Positions 57,217 through 64,000 of a stretch of 64,000 nucleotides of DNA are shown here, piece after piece. Source of the DNA: Prolixibacteraceae bacterium JC049 (GTDB lineage: Bacteria; Bacteroidota; Bacteroidia; Bacteroidales; Prolixibacteraceae); assembly GCA_023369685.1 (NCBI GenBank), contig SACZ01000004.1, forward strand, positions 248,001-312,000, in the 5' to 3' direction. The notes beneath the pieces were generated by a model. The model was given only the letters and a program-made list of their open reading frames with translations. It searched no databases and was not told where the DNA came from. A program made the position numbers and the translations under genes. Each line of letters opens with the position of its first letter. Positions within the stretch are counted from its first letter, which is position 1.

Positions 57217-57224
57217 TATATTTG
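57217..57224 (+). promoter_or_regulatory. Candidate -7 promoter element for the Crp/Fnr-acyltransferase operon
   Basis: TATATTTG matches TAnnTTTG, 26 bp before the ATG at 57251. No clear TTTG at -33. Confidence 0.45.
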
Positions 57225-57250
57225 TGGCCTAAAACCGCTCAAAAACCGCT

Positions 57251-57841
57251 ATGCAAAACATTGTAGAAAGTATTCGTCGCTATTATCCAGTATCCGACCA
57301 ATCCATTGAAGAATTGGCTGCTTGTTTCGTGAAAAAGACATCTCCTGCCAAAGAGTTAATCATTGAAGGAGGAAAAATGAATAACTATGTCTATTTCATT
57401 GAATCTGGTCTGTGCCGCTCCTATTGCATTGTCGATGACGAAGAAGTAACATCGTGGTTCAGTAGCGAAGGAGATATTACTTTTGCCTTACTGGCTCTTT
57501 ACAGAGGAGAACCCGGTTTCGAATATGTAGAGACACTGGAGCCAACCACTTTTTACTGCATAAAAATTGATGACCTAAATAAACTCTACAAAACCAATAT
57601 CGAAATTGCCAACTGGTCGAGAGTAGTTCATCAGGAATGCCTGTTAAGTGTTCAAACACGCCGTATTGAACGTTTACAAATGGCTGCGAAGGAACGTTAC
57701 GAGATTCTTTTGAAAGAACAGCCGGCATTATTTGCCAGAGTCAAGTTAAGCTACCTGGCTTCGTTTCTGGGCATGACTCCTCAACATTTGAGTAAAATGC
57801 GTGCAGAACACAGCAATAAAGACATCCATCCCATTTTTTAA
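57251..57841 (+). CDS. Crp/Fnr-family transcriptional regulator
   Basis: 196 residues: N-terminal cyclic-nucleotide-binding-like domain ('NYVYFIESGLCRSY', 'VTSWFSSEGDITFAL'), long central helix, and a C-terminal winged helix-turn-helix 'KLSYLASFLGMTPQHLSKMR'. The recognition helix reads QxxSK rather than ExxSR, so it probably binds a site unlike the FNR box. The acyltransferase gene begins 73 bp downstream. Confidence 0.9.
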   Translation: MQNIVESIRRYYPVSDQSIEELAACFVKKTSPAKELIIEGGKMNNYVYFIESGLCRSYCIVDDEEVTSWFSSEGDITFALLALYRGEPGFEYVETLEPTTFYCIKIDDLNKLYKTNIEIANWSRVVHQECLLSVQTRRIERLQMAAKERYEILLKEQPALFARVKLSYLASFLGMTPQHLSKMRAEHSNKDIHPIF

Positions 57842-57914
57842 TCTAGATTAATTTTTTGCTGCCATCAAATAGATAGGTTTGTTCCATCCTTTCAGAATTA
57901 TTAAAAACTAAACA

Positions 57915-59084
57915 ATGGAACAAAACTTATCGTTGCCAAAACAACCAGGCAACACGAATATCAAAGCCTTCAATTATTCAAAGGAACGAATCATCTACTT
58001 AGACGTATTGCGAGTGTTAGCTTGCTTTATGGTTTTACTAATGCATGCCGGCGATCCATATTTATGGGACGCAGTAACCAAAACATTTGGTCCCGAGTGC
58101 TCATTCTACTGTGCTCTGCTCCGACCATGTGTTCCATTGTTTATCATCATGTCGTCGATTTTACTTTTACCACTAAAAACCGACACTTCTACATTTCTTA
58201 AGCGCCGTTTCACCAGAGTGGTTATCCCATTTCTGCTATGGTCGGTTATTTATGTGTTTTTACCCACTCCGGGAAAAATTGTGTTTGGTGGTCCTGCGAA
58301 TGCTTTTGCCGACTCAGTAATGAACGTATATGCCTATAATCTGATGCTGATTCCTATAAGCTTTACCGGAACAAATGTTCACTTCTGGTTTATATATACC
58401 ATCATTGGACTTTATCTGTTTATGCCTATCATCTCGCCATGGATTCAACAGGCATCGAAAAAAGGGCTCCTTGCTTTCTTAACGGTTTGGGCGGTTACCC
58501 TTTTCTTCCCATACATTCGCTTATGGTTCCCACAACTACAGGGCGAATGCGATTGGAATGAGTTTGGTATGCTTTATTATTTCTCTGGATACTTCGGATA
58601 TATTGTGTTGGGCTATTTCCTACACAAATACAATCCCCTATCATCTGTTAAATCTACCCTTCTAGGATTTGTACTTTTTGCAATAGGATTGGCATTGACT
58701 TACAAAGGATTCTTGTGGGACGAACAACGTTTCTTAAACGAACTAAGCACAAATGGAACTGAAAACTGGAAGCTGTTAGAACTTTGCATTGGTAATCTAA
58801 CCATCAATGTTGTTCTAATGACCATGGGAATGTTCTTATTCTTCCAGAAATTGGCCATTCCGAAAATGCTTCAAAAGCCCATCATCGAATTATCGATTTT
58901 CAGTTATGCCATATTCCTGGTTCATTACATCCTGAATCTTTGGGCTTCGCACGAATTGGCCAGTTGGTTGAATTTAAATCCTGGAGTGGAACAATTCATT
59001 ATTGCTCTAATCGTTTTTGTTAGCTCATATGCTATTGTAAAACTCATCTCATCTCTTCCTAAATCGAAGTATTTAATCGGATGA
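57915..59084 (+). CDS. Acyltransferase-3 family integral membrane protein
   Basis: 389 residues with about 10 membrane helices. The N-terminal 'YLDVLRVLACFMVLLMHAGD' and 'RRFTRVVIPFLLWSVIY' are the signature of acyltransferase family 3, proteins that O-acetylate or acylate sugars and antibiotics on the cell surface. The His of 'LMHAGD' corresponds to the conserved catalytic His. Its stop overlaps the next start by 4 bp (ATGA). Confidence 0.9.
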   Translation: MEQNLSLPKQPGNTNIKAFNYSKERIIYLDVLRVLACFMVLLMHAGDPYLWDAVTKTFGPECSFYCALLRPCVPLFIIMSSILLLPLKTDTSTFLKRRFTRVVIPFLLWSVIYVFLPTPGKIVFGGPANAFADSVMNVYAYNLMLIPISFTGTNVHFWFIYTIIGLYLFMPIISPWIQQASKKGLLAFLTVWAVTLFFPYIRLWFPQLQGECDWNEFGMLYYFSGYFGYIVLGYFLHKYNPLSSVKSTLLGFVLFAIGLALTYKGFLWDEQRFLNELSTNGTENWKLLELCIGNLTINVVLMTMGMFLFFQKLAIPKMLQKPIIELSIFSYAIFLVHYILNLWASHELASWLNLNPGVEQFIIALIVFVSSYAIVKLISSLPKSKYLIG

Positions 59085-60220
59085 TGCCAACCAATAAACG
59101 CATTGAAGTAGTAGATGCACTGCGTGGCTTTGCCATTCTTTGCATTCTGCTACTGCATTGTTCCAACCATTTCTTATACGGAACCATGCCAAAGGAGAGC
59201 TATAGTTGGCTCAACGATTTGAATAACTCAACTCAAGAGGTTCTATACTTTCTTTTCGAAGGAAAGGCTTTTGGCATATTTGCCCTCTTATTCGGTTTTA
59301 CCTTTGGCATTCAATATTTCAAAGCACAGGAGAAAAGTCTCGATTTCAGACTTCGCTTTTTATGGCGAATGGTACTGCTTGCAGGATTTGGCATTATCAA
59401 TGCCGCCTTTTTTGCCGGTGGCGATCCACTGGTATTCATGGCGATAGTAGCTGTTGTTCTTCCTTTAGTGGCTCGTCTAAATTCGAAACTACTATTACTT
59501 ATTGCTTTCCTTCTATTTCTTCAGCCTGTTGAACTATACAAAGCCATCCTTTTGTGGATAAACCCCAGTTATGAATTAGTCAATTACACTGATCAGTTTT
59601 ATAATTTATTGCCCCAACCATTAGAAGAAGGAGCTTTCTTTCCAATGGTATGGAACAACATTACATCTGGATTAAAAGCCTGTTTAGCATGGGCGTTCGA
59701 ATACGGAAGAGTTTCGCAAACACCTGCCCTATACCTTATTGGTTTTTTACTCTACAAACATCACGTATTCTCTAACATTCACCATACAACCTGGGATAAG
59801 TTAACTATCGGCACACTAATTACAACACCTGTGCTATACATTGTAAAATTCATATCTAATACCAATGCAACTGAAAGCTTTAAGATAGCCACAACCATGT
59901 GGTACAACCTTTCAGCCATATTTCTAATCATTGCCTTGTTCGTGCTTCTTTTCAGAACATCATTTTTCCAGAAACTGACATCGATGTTTCGCATTTATGG
60001 AAAAATGAGTCTTACTAACTTTGTATTGCAATCCCTCATTGGAACCTTTCTATTTTACCCATACGGATTACATTTATCGCGTTACTGTGGAATATTCTCC
60101 AGTGTTTTAATCGGAATTGCAATAGCCATTCTCCAAATTATCTTTAGTTTTTGGTGGCTAAAAAAACACCAACAAGGACCACTGGAATATTTGTGGCATA
60201 AAGCAACATATGTGCGCTAA
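59081..60220 (+). CDS. DUF418/YeiB-like integral membrane protein
   Basis: 379 residues with about 9 membrane helices. 'RIEVVDALRGFAILCILLLH' at the N-terminus and the C-terminal 'MFRIYGKMSLTNFVLQSLIG' are typical of the DUF418 family, which shares the acyltransferase-like N-terminus. Function unknown. Translationally coupled to the acyltransferase gene, so the two membrane proteins probably act on the same surface substrate. Confidence 0.88.
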   Translation: MMPTNKRIEVVDALRGFAILCILLLHCSNHFLYGTMPKESYSWLNDLNNSTQEVLYFLFEGKAFGIFALLFGFTFGIQYFKAQEKSLDFRLRFLWRMVLLAGFGIINAAFFAGGDPLVFMAIVAVVLPLVARLNSKLLLLIAFLLFLQPVELYKAILLWINPSYELVNYTDQFYNLLPQPLEEGAFFPMVWNNITSGLKACLAWAFEYGRVSQTPALYLIGFLLYKHHVFSNIHHTTWDKLTIGTLITTPVLYIVKFISNTNATESFKIATTMWYNLSAIFLIIALFVLLFRTSFFQKLTSMFRIYGKMSLTNFVLQSLIGTFLFYPYGLHLSRYCGIFSSVLIGIAIAILQIIFSFWWLKKHQQGPLEYLWHKATYVR

Positions 60221-60324
60221 TCGTTGGTATTACTGAAAGTCATTGTTACTTTAATTCCATCAACTTCTTGCAAAAAATTAAACAATATTTGTAATTTGCC
60301 GTCCTAAAAGAATAGTAAATCGCA

Positions 60325-60918
60325 GTGGAAAACAATAATCAAATAAAAGATACTATAGTTTCCTTTTTGCAAAATATATTGCAAAATTCGGAGTTCAGCT
60401 CTGAGCTGGTTGACATTCTAAGTGAACTGGCAAAACCAGTAGAATGTCCACAAGGTAGTGTCTTATTAAAAGCAGGAAGCTATTGTAAGTATCTTTTTAT
60501 CATTCAAAAAGGATTTGCCCGAAGATACAGTCTTTCTGATGGAAAAGACATAACACTGGAATTTGCACAAGAGCATGAGCTAATATCTTCTCAATATTCC
60601 ATTATTGCCAAACAACCTTCTATGGATTACATCGAAACATTAGAAGACAGCATTATCTTGAAAATCAATTTCGAAGATATTATTAAACTCTATAATATAT
60701 CGAGAGAGGCATTGGTTATTGGTCGACTTATGCGAGATAATCATTACCTGAAATTAGAAAAACGCATCCTTTCGCTGCAAAGCACCACTGCACGCGAACG
60801 TTACAACAACCTATTGAAAAACCACCCTCACATCATTAAAAGAGCGTCGTTAGGGCAAATTGCTTCTTATCTAGGTATGACACAAGAAAACCTAAGTCGA
60901 GTAAGACGCAAAAAATAG
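60325..60918 (+). CDS. Crp/Fnr-family regulator with an FNR-like recognition helix
   Basis: 197 residues from a GTG (60325); no ATG is found nearby in frame. N-terminal sensor domain with 'YLFIIQKGFARRYSLSDGKD', a long dimer helix, and a C-terminal HTH 'GQIASYLGMTQENLSRVRRKK'. The recognition helix has ExxSR, the pattern by which FNR reads TTGAT. It lacks the N-terminal Cys cluster of oxygen-sensing FNR, but has Cys39 and Cys53. Thirteen bases after its stop lies a perfect TTGAT-N4-ATCAA site, upstream of reductive-dehalogenase-like genes. In Desulfitobacterium, CprK of the same superfamily controls such genes. Confidence 0.9.
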   Translation: MENNNQIKDTIVSFLQNILQNSEFSSELVDILSELAKPVECPQGSVLLKAGSYCKYLFIIQKGFARRYSLSDGKDITLEFAQEHELISSQYSIIAKQPSMDYIETLEDSIILKINFEDIIKLYNISREALVIGRLMRDNHYLKLEKRILSLQSTTARERYNNLLKNHPHIIKRASLGQIASYLGMTQENLSRVRRKK

Positions 60919-60930
60919 CACAATCGCTTT

Positions 60931-60944
60931 TTGATAATTATCAA
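60931..60944. promoter_or_regulatory. Perfect FNR-type binding site
   Basis: TTGATAATTATCAA is the exact FNR consensus TTGAT-N4-ATCAA and sits in an 18-bp perfect palindrome (60929-60946). Its centre is ~41 bp upstream of the start point predicted from the -7 element at 60967, the usual place for a class II activator. The Crp/Fnr gene ends 12 bp before it. Confidence 0.8.
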
Positions 60945-60966
60945 AAGAGAAGATATCGGCACTCCA

Positions 60967-60974
60967 TAAATTTG
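60967..60974 (+). promoter_or_regulatory. Candidate -7 promoter element for the reductive-dehalogenase operon
   Basis: TAAATTTG matches TAnnTTTG. No TTTG is present at -33, where the FNR-type palindrome lies instead, consistent with activator dependence. Confidence 0.55.
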
Positions 60975-61398
60975 TCTTATCACATTAAATGGTAAGACAT
61001 GAAAACTGGTACACGAAATTATTGTATTCATTCTGTTTACATCACAAAATACATTCTAAATATTGAAAAAGAGGTTAAGTCTTCTTTCTTCTCTAACCCA
61101 AATACATTTCTGAAAACGAGCCATTTTATCAGCTCAACAATAAACTTCAAACAAGGGCTTTTTCGTTGGTCCCACTCCTCTATTCAAGGTGATTCTAGCT
61201 AAAACGATTAATCTCGATCCTACTTCGAGATAAAGTGATTATTGATAATTAATAGGCAGTGCCAAAAGCGGTAAGAACTCCTCCCCTGTGTGGATTAAGA
61301 GGTAACAAAGTAGGTAGTTACTTACAAATCGTATGTACAAGAAACAACAAATAAGCTTTAGGGACATCCTATTGTTTCCTGACCAACCCATAAATATA

Positions 61399-62805
61399 AT
61401 GCAGAATAAGAAAAACGAAAGTAAGGCTATAGACAGACGGAGCTTTTTAAGAAAAAGTGCTATAGCGGGAGCAGCCTTTACTTCAATCGGAATTGAAGGT
61501 TCGAAAATAGTACAGGCCAAAACCCAAGGTAACAAATCAACCAAAATAACGTCGTATTTCCCATTTAGGGTAATAGAACACAGTTCCATTGATGATATTC
61601 TGACCATACAACCAGACTACAAAAGAATGCATCAGAAAAACACCATTTTCTCGCGTTCTGCATGGGATCCAGAAATGGGGTTTGGAGATGGAAAAGGAAC
61701 TGTAGCTAGCTTTATGGCTGTACCACATATGATTCCTGATGCCATTGCTGTAGGAAAAGAAAAAGGTTGGGGACCAGTGGAACAAGCATTAAGCGATGCA
61801 GCAGTTTTTTCTCACAATGCAGGCACCGGATTCTCTGCCATGGGAATGCGCAATGCGGGCCCTTTCTGCGATTGGGATGTATTCGCTCATCCTCATACCA
61901 AAGAAAAATATCAATTTAAATCACCGGAAGAAGCTAATAAATACATTAAAAGAGCCGTCCAGTTTCTTGGTGCAAGCGATGTAGGTATAGCTCCTTACGA
62001 TCAGAGATGGATCTATAGCCATTGGTTTAATATTGCTCCAATAATGGGAATTGACATTGAGAATGTAAAAAAACCAATTCAGGAAGTAGAAACAGAAGCA
62101 AAATTTCCATTTGAGGTAAAATCGGTGATTGTCACTGTGCATCGAATGGATCATGAGAGCCTCATGACACCTGGTTATATAATGAATTCATCTACCATGG
62201 ATGGCTATTCTAAAATGGCAGAAGTAGGTGCAAAGGTGGCTATGTTTCTAAACTCTTTAGGCTACAAAGCTATTCCAGCAGGCAATGATACAGGCTTAAG
62301 TGTTCCAACAGCACTGCAAGCAGGCTTGGGGGAAAGCAGTCGTATGGGGCTATTGGTTCACCCTAAGTTTGGTCCTGCTGTTCGTATCGAAAAAATATAT
62401 ACCGATCTTGAAATAGCACCCGATAAACCCATCACATTTGGGGTAAAAGAATTCTGTAAGAAGTGTATGAAATGCGCCGACGAATGTCCATCCAATGCCA
62501 TTAGTCGAGAGATAGAACCAACACCTGCTCCTAATAATCCATCTATTTCATCTCATCCCGGAGTTACCAAGTGGTATCAAGATAATGAGAAATGCATAGA
62601 ACAATGGGAGAAGATGGGATATGGCTGTGGAATCTGTTTAGCTGTTTGTCCATACAACAAACCCGAAAATTGGGTACACGATGTTGCCAAATTAGCAGTG
62701 GGAATGCCTGTGGGACGCGACATTGCACGAATATTAGACGACAGTTTTGGATATGGGAAACTCGACCCAGACAAGGTAGATAAGTTTTGGAATGATGAAG
62801 ATTAA
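61399..62805 (+). CDS. Tat-exported reductive dehalogenase-like protein (first copy)
   Basis: 468 residues from the ATG at 61399, which gives the same N-terminus length as the second copy; the frame is open further up to 61333. Tat signal 'DRRSFLRKSAIAGAAF' (12-27). The catalytic domain has 'KSVIVTVHRMDHE' (about 241-253), 'GLGESSRMGLLVHPKFGP' (309-326) and a [4Fe-4S] motif with Cys353, 356, 359, 363 ('CKKCMKCADECP'), then a second with Cys399, 410, 413, 417 ('CGICLAVCP'). This is the layout of RdhA, a corrinoid/Fe-S enzyme that removes halogens from organic compounds as terminal acceptor. No membrane-anchor gene (rdhB) is seen upstream. A different reductive reaction remains possible. Confidence 0.88.
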   Translation: MQNKKNESKAIDRRSFLRKSAIAGAAFTSIGIEGSKIVQAKTQGNKSTKITSYFPFRVIEHSSIDDILTIQPDYKRMHQKNTIFSRSAWDPEMGFGDGKGTVASFMAVPHMIPDAIAVGKEKGWGPVEQALSDAAVFSHNAGTGFSAMGMRNAGPFCDWDVFAHPHTKEKYQFKSPEEANKYIKRAVQFLGASDVGIAPYDQRWIYSHWFNIAPIMGIDIENVKKPIQEVETEAKFPFEVKSVIVTVHRMDHESLMTPGYIMNSSTMDGYSKMAEVGAKVAMFLNSLGYKAIPAGNDTGLSVPTALQAGLGESSRMGLLVHPKFGPAVRIEKIYTDLEIAPDKPITFGVKEFCKKCMKCADECPSNAISREIEPTPAPNNPSISSHPGVTKWYQDNEKCIEQWEKMGYGCGICLAVCPYNKPENWVHDVAKLAVGMPVGRDIARILDDSFGYGKLDPDKVDKFWNDED

Positions 62806-62816
62806 AAGAGCAACAT

Positions 62817-64000
62817 ATGAAGTCAAAAGATAATAAACCGGAAACTGTTAACCGAAGGAACTTTTTGAAAAGAAGTGTCTTGGCTAGTGCAGGGTTAACA
62901 GCTTTCGGATTTGGAGGAGCATCGATAGCTAAAGCTGCCGATGGAAAAAGCGATGCAACTGAAATAACAGCGTTTTTTCCATTTAGAGTAATTGAGCACA
63001 ACAGTATTGACGATATTCTGGACATTAGTCCCGATTACAAAAGAATGAACCAGAAAAACATCATTTTTAGTCGTGGCGGATGGGATCCTAAATATACTTT
63101 TGGGGATGGAGAAGCCCAAATGGCCGGACTATTGGCTTTCCGAGGCGGAATGGTACCAGAACCGTTAAAAGCAGGAGGAGAAGTTGGTTGGGGACCAATT
63201 GAAGCAGCTCTTGCCCATGCCAGTGGAGCTTCACTTGAAATAGGCACAGGAATGTCTTCTATTGGAATTCGTAATGGTGGGCCTTTTGCCGACTGGGAGG
63301 TATTTAGTCATCCTAAAACCAAAAACAAACATCAATTTGATTCACCGGAGGAAGCTGCTAAATATGTAAAACGTGCTGCTAAGTTTTTGGGCGCTGAAGA
63401 CGTGGGAATCGCACCATTCGATGAACGATGGATATATAGCCATTGGTACGATCTTCCTCTGGCATTAGGCCTTAAGCTACCATACAAAGTAAAAAAACCA
63501 AACACCAAAGAGTTGGTTGAAGCAAAGTTTCCTTTTCAACCCAAATCGGTAATAATAACTATTCATCGGATGGATCAGGATGGACTTAAAACTCCGGGGC
63601 ACATAATGGATGCAGCTACCCATCTAGGATACTCCAGAATGGCCGAAACAGGAGCTAAAGTGGCTTCGTTTTTAAATTCATTGGGGTATAAAGCCATTCC
63701 TGCAGGAAACGACACAGGACTAAATGTTCCCACAGCTATTCAGGCTGGCATGGGAGAAGGAAGTCGCATGGGATTATTGATTCATCCTAAATATGGTCCA
63801 GGAGTAAGAATTCAGAAGATATATACAGATCTGGAGATAACCCCCGATAAACCAATCACATTCGGAGTAAAGGAGTTTTGCCGAAAATGCATGAAATGCG
63901 CCGATGAGTGCCCTTCTAAGGCCATTAGTCGTGAGGTAGAGCCCACTCCTGTTCCCAACAATCCATCCATATCGTCCCACCCTGGAGTCACTAAATGGTA
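62817..64000 (+). CDS. Tat-exported reductive dehalogenase-like protein (second copy), 3' truncated by the window
   Basis: 394 residues are visible from the ATG at 62817, 11 bp after the first copy ends; the frame is still open at the window end. Tat signal 'NRRNFLKRSVLASAGL' (12-27), then the same motif order: 'KSVIITIHRMDQD', 'GMGEGSRMGLLIHPKYGP' and the first cluster 'CRKCMKCADECP'. The second cluster falls outside the window. More than half of residues look identical to the first copy by eye, and both align without gaps in the first 60 residues, so this is a tandem duplication that has since diverged. Confidence 0.88.
   Translation, partial: MKSKDNKPETVNRRNFLKRSVLASAGLTAFGFGGASIAKAADGKSDATEITAFFPFRVIEHNSIDDILDISPDYKRMNQKNIIFSRGGWDPKYTFGDGEAQMAGLLAFRGGMVPEPLKAGGEVGWGPIEAALAHASGASLEIGTGMSSIGIRNGGPFADWEVFSHPKTKNKHQFDSPEEAAKYVKRAAKFLGAEDVGIAPFDERWIYSHWYDLPLALGLKLPYKVKKPNTKELVEAKFPFQPKSVIITIHRMDQDGLKTPGHIMDAATHLGYSRMAETGAKVASFLNSLGYKAIPAGNDTGLNVPTAIQAGMGEGSRMGLLIHPKYGPGVRIQKIYTDLEITPDKPITFGVKEFCRKCMKCADECPSKAISREVEPTPVPNNPSISSHPGVTKW

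Larger units (their letters stand above)
60919..61398. other. 480-bp region upstream of the reductive-dehalogenase-like genes
   Basis: Contains the FNR-type palindrome (60931-60944), a -7 promoter element (60967-60974), a stem-loop (60973-60999), another small hairpin (61211-61231) and a repeated half-site TTGATAATT at 61242. The predicted leader of ~420 nt shows no B12 box, so I do not call a cobalamin riboswitch. No convincing gene. Confidence 0.6.

Noticed and set aside
60931-60944. The FNR-type palindrome as a simple terminator of the Crp/Fnr gene
   Set aside because: It is AT-rich with no loop and so could not form a stable hairpin; the match to the FNR consensus is exact.
60999-61202. 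67-residue frame in the leader upstream of the dehalogenase-like genes
   Set aside because: Low-complexity composition, no ribosome-binding site and no domain; lies in a probable untranslated leader.
60975-61398. Cobalamin riboswitch in the leader of the dehalogenase-like operon
   Set aside because: Expected from the corrinoid need, but no B12-box-like sequence or matching stem order was found.
61239-63119. Similar minus-strand frames ('SITLNGK') opposite both reductive-dehalogenase-like genes
   Set aside because: They resemble each other only because the sense genes are duplicates; not independent genes.
1-64000. CRISPR array, tRNA/rRNA, insertion sequence or prophage
   Set aside because: No regularly spaced repeats, cloverleaf sequence, transposase, integrase or phage gene was seen on either strand.

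Overview
The window comes from a Bacteroidota chromosome. The evidence is a complete Bat aerotolerance operon, a T9SS-type C-terminal sorting domain on a secreted peptidase, many lipoproteins and 6-bladed beta-propeller proteins, single-chain PurL, and promoter-like TAnnTTTG (-7) elements with no obvious sigma70 -35/-10 boxes. The gene mix (xylose catabolism, FabI, Tat-exported reductive-dehalogenase-like proteins) fits a free-living, probably marine, facultative or anaerobic member such as the Marinilabiliales. That placement is inference. I saw no tRNA, rRNA, CRISPR array, insertion sequence or prophage.

Layout. 1-6.1 kb: the 3' end of a sugar-responsive regulator, a putative metallopeptidase lipoprotein, then xylB-xylA-xylE for xylose uptake and entry into the pentose phosphate pathway. 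6.1-7.5 kb: fabI, and a gap holding one possible 57-residue membrane protein. 7.5-16.1 kb (minus strand): moxR, DUF58, a BatD-like membrane protein, batA, batB, batC, batD, batE. 16.3-23.6 kb: truA, a glyoxalase-fold protein, an orphan TPR histidine kinase and purL. 23.8-28.3 kb: an ECF sigma factor with no anti-sigma gene beside it, a GH13 amylase lipoprotein, a small lipoprotein and an M64 peptidase. 28.3-38.1 kb is accessory in character: a possible uracil-DNA-glycosylase-like protein, an outer-membrane barrel with a propeller lipoprotein, SanA, a beta-lactamase-fold membrane hydrolase, an acetyltransferase, and a second HExxH lipoprotein.

38.2-43.6 kb reads as a small-molecule redox or detoxification cluster: an alpha/beta hydrolase with Cys as nucleophile, a flavodoxin, a DUF2255 protein, a short-chain dehydrogenase, a lipoprotein nitroreductase and an AraC regulator; the last three are almost contiguous. 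43.6-52 kb: an RNA 2'-O-methyltransferase, a propeller lipoprotein (with a 48-bp remnant copy about 2 kb downstream), acyl-CoA dehydrogenase, an exported glyoxalase-fold protein, an M20 amidohydrolase, an AraC regulator, a RibD-C/DHFR-like reductase and a plant-type basic secretory protease.

52.0-55.5 kb is one large AT-rich gene for a 1172-residue SIR2-domain protein. It looks like a single-gene anti-phage effector and is the best defence candidate here. 55.7-60.9 kb: a metallo-beta-lactamase-fold hydrolase, an acetyltransferase, and two Crp/Fnr-family regulators flanking an acyltransferase-3/DUF418 membrane pair.

60.9-64 kb is the other highlight. Two tandem genes for Tat-exported, double-[4Fe-4S] reductive-dehalogenase-like proteins follow the second Crp/Fnr gene; the second is cut by the window end. 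Between regulator and enzymes lies a perfect FNR-type palindrome (TTGAT-N4-ATCAA), about 41 bp upstream of a predicted start point, and the regulator's recognition helix carries the ExxSR pattern known to read TTGAT half-sites. Together this suggests a redox- or ligand-controlled reductive dehalogenation or related respiratory module.
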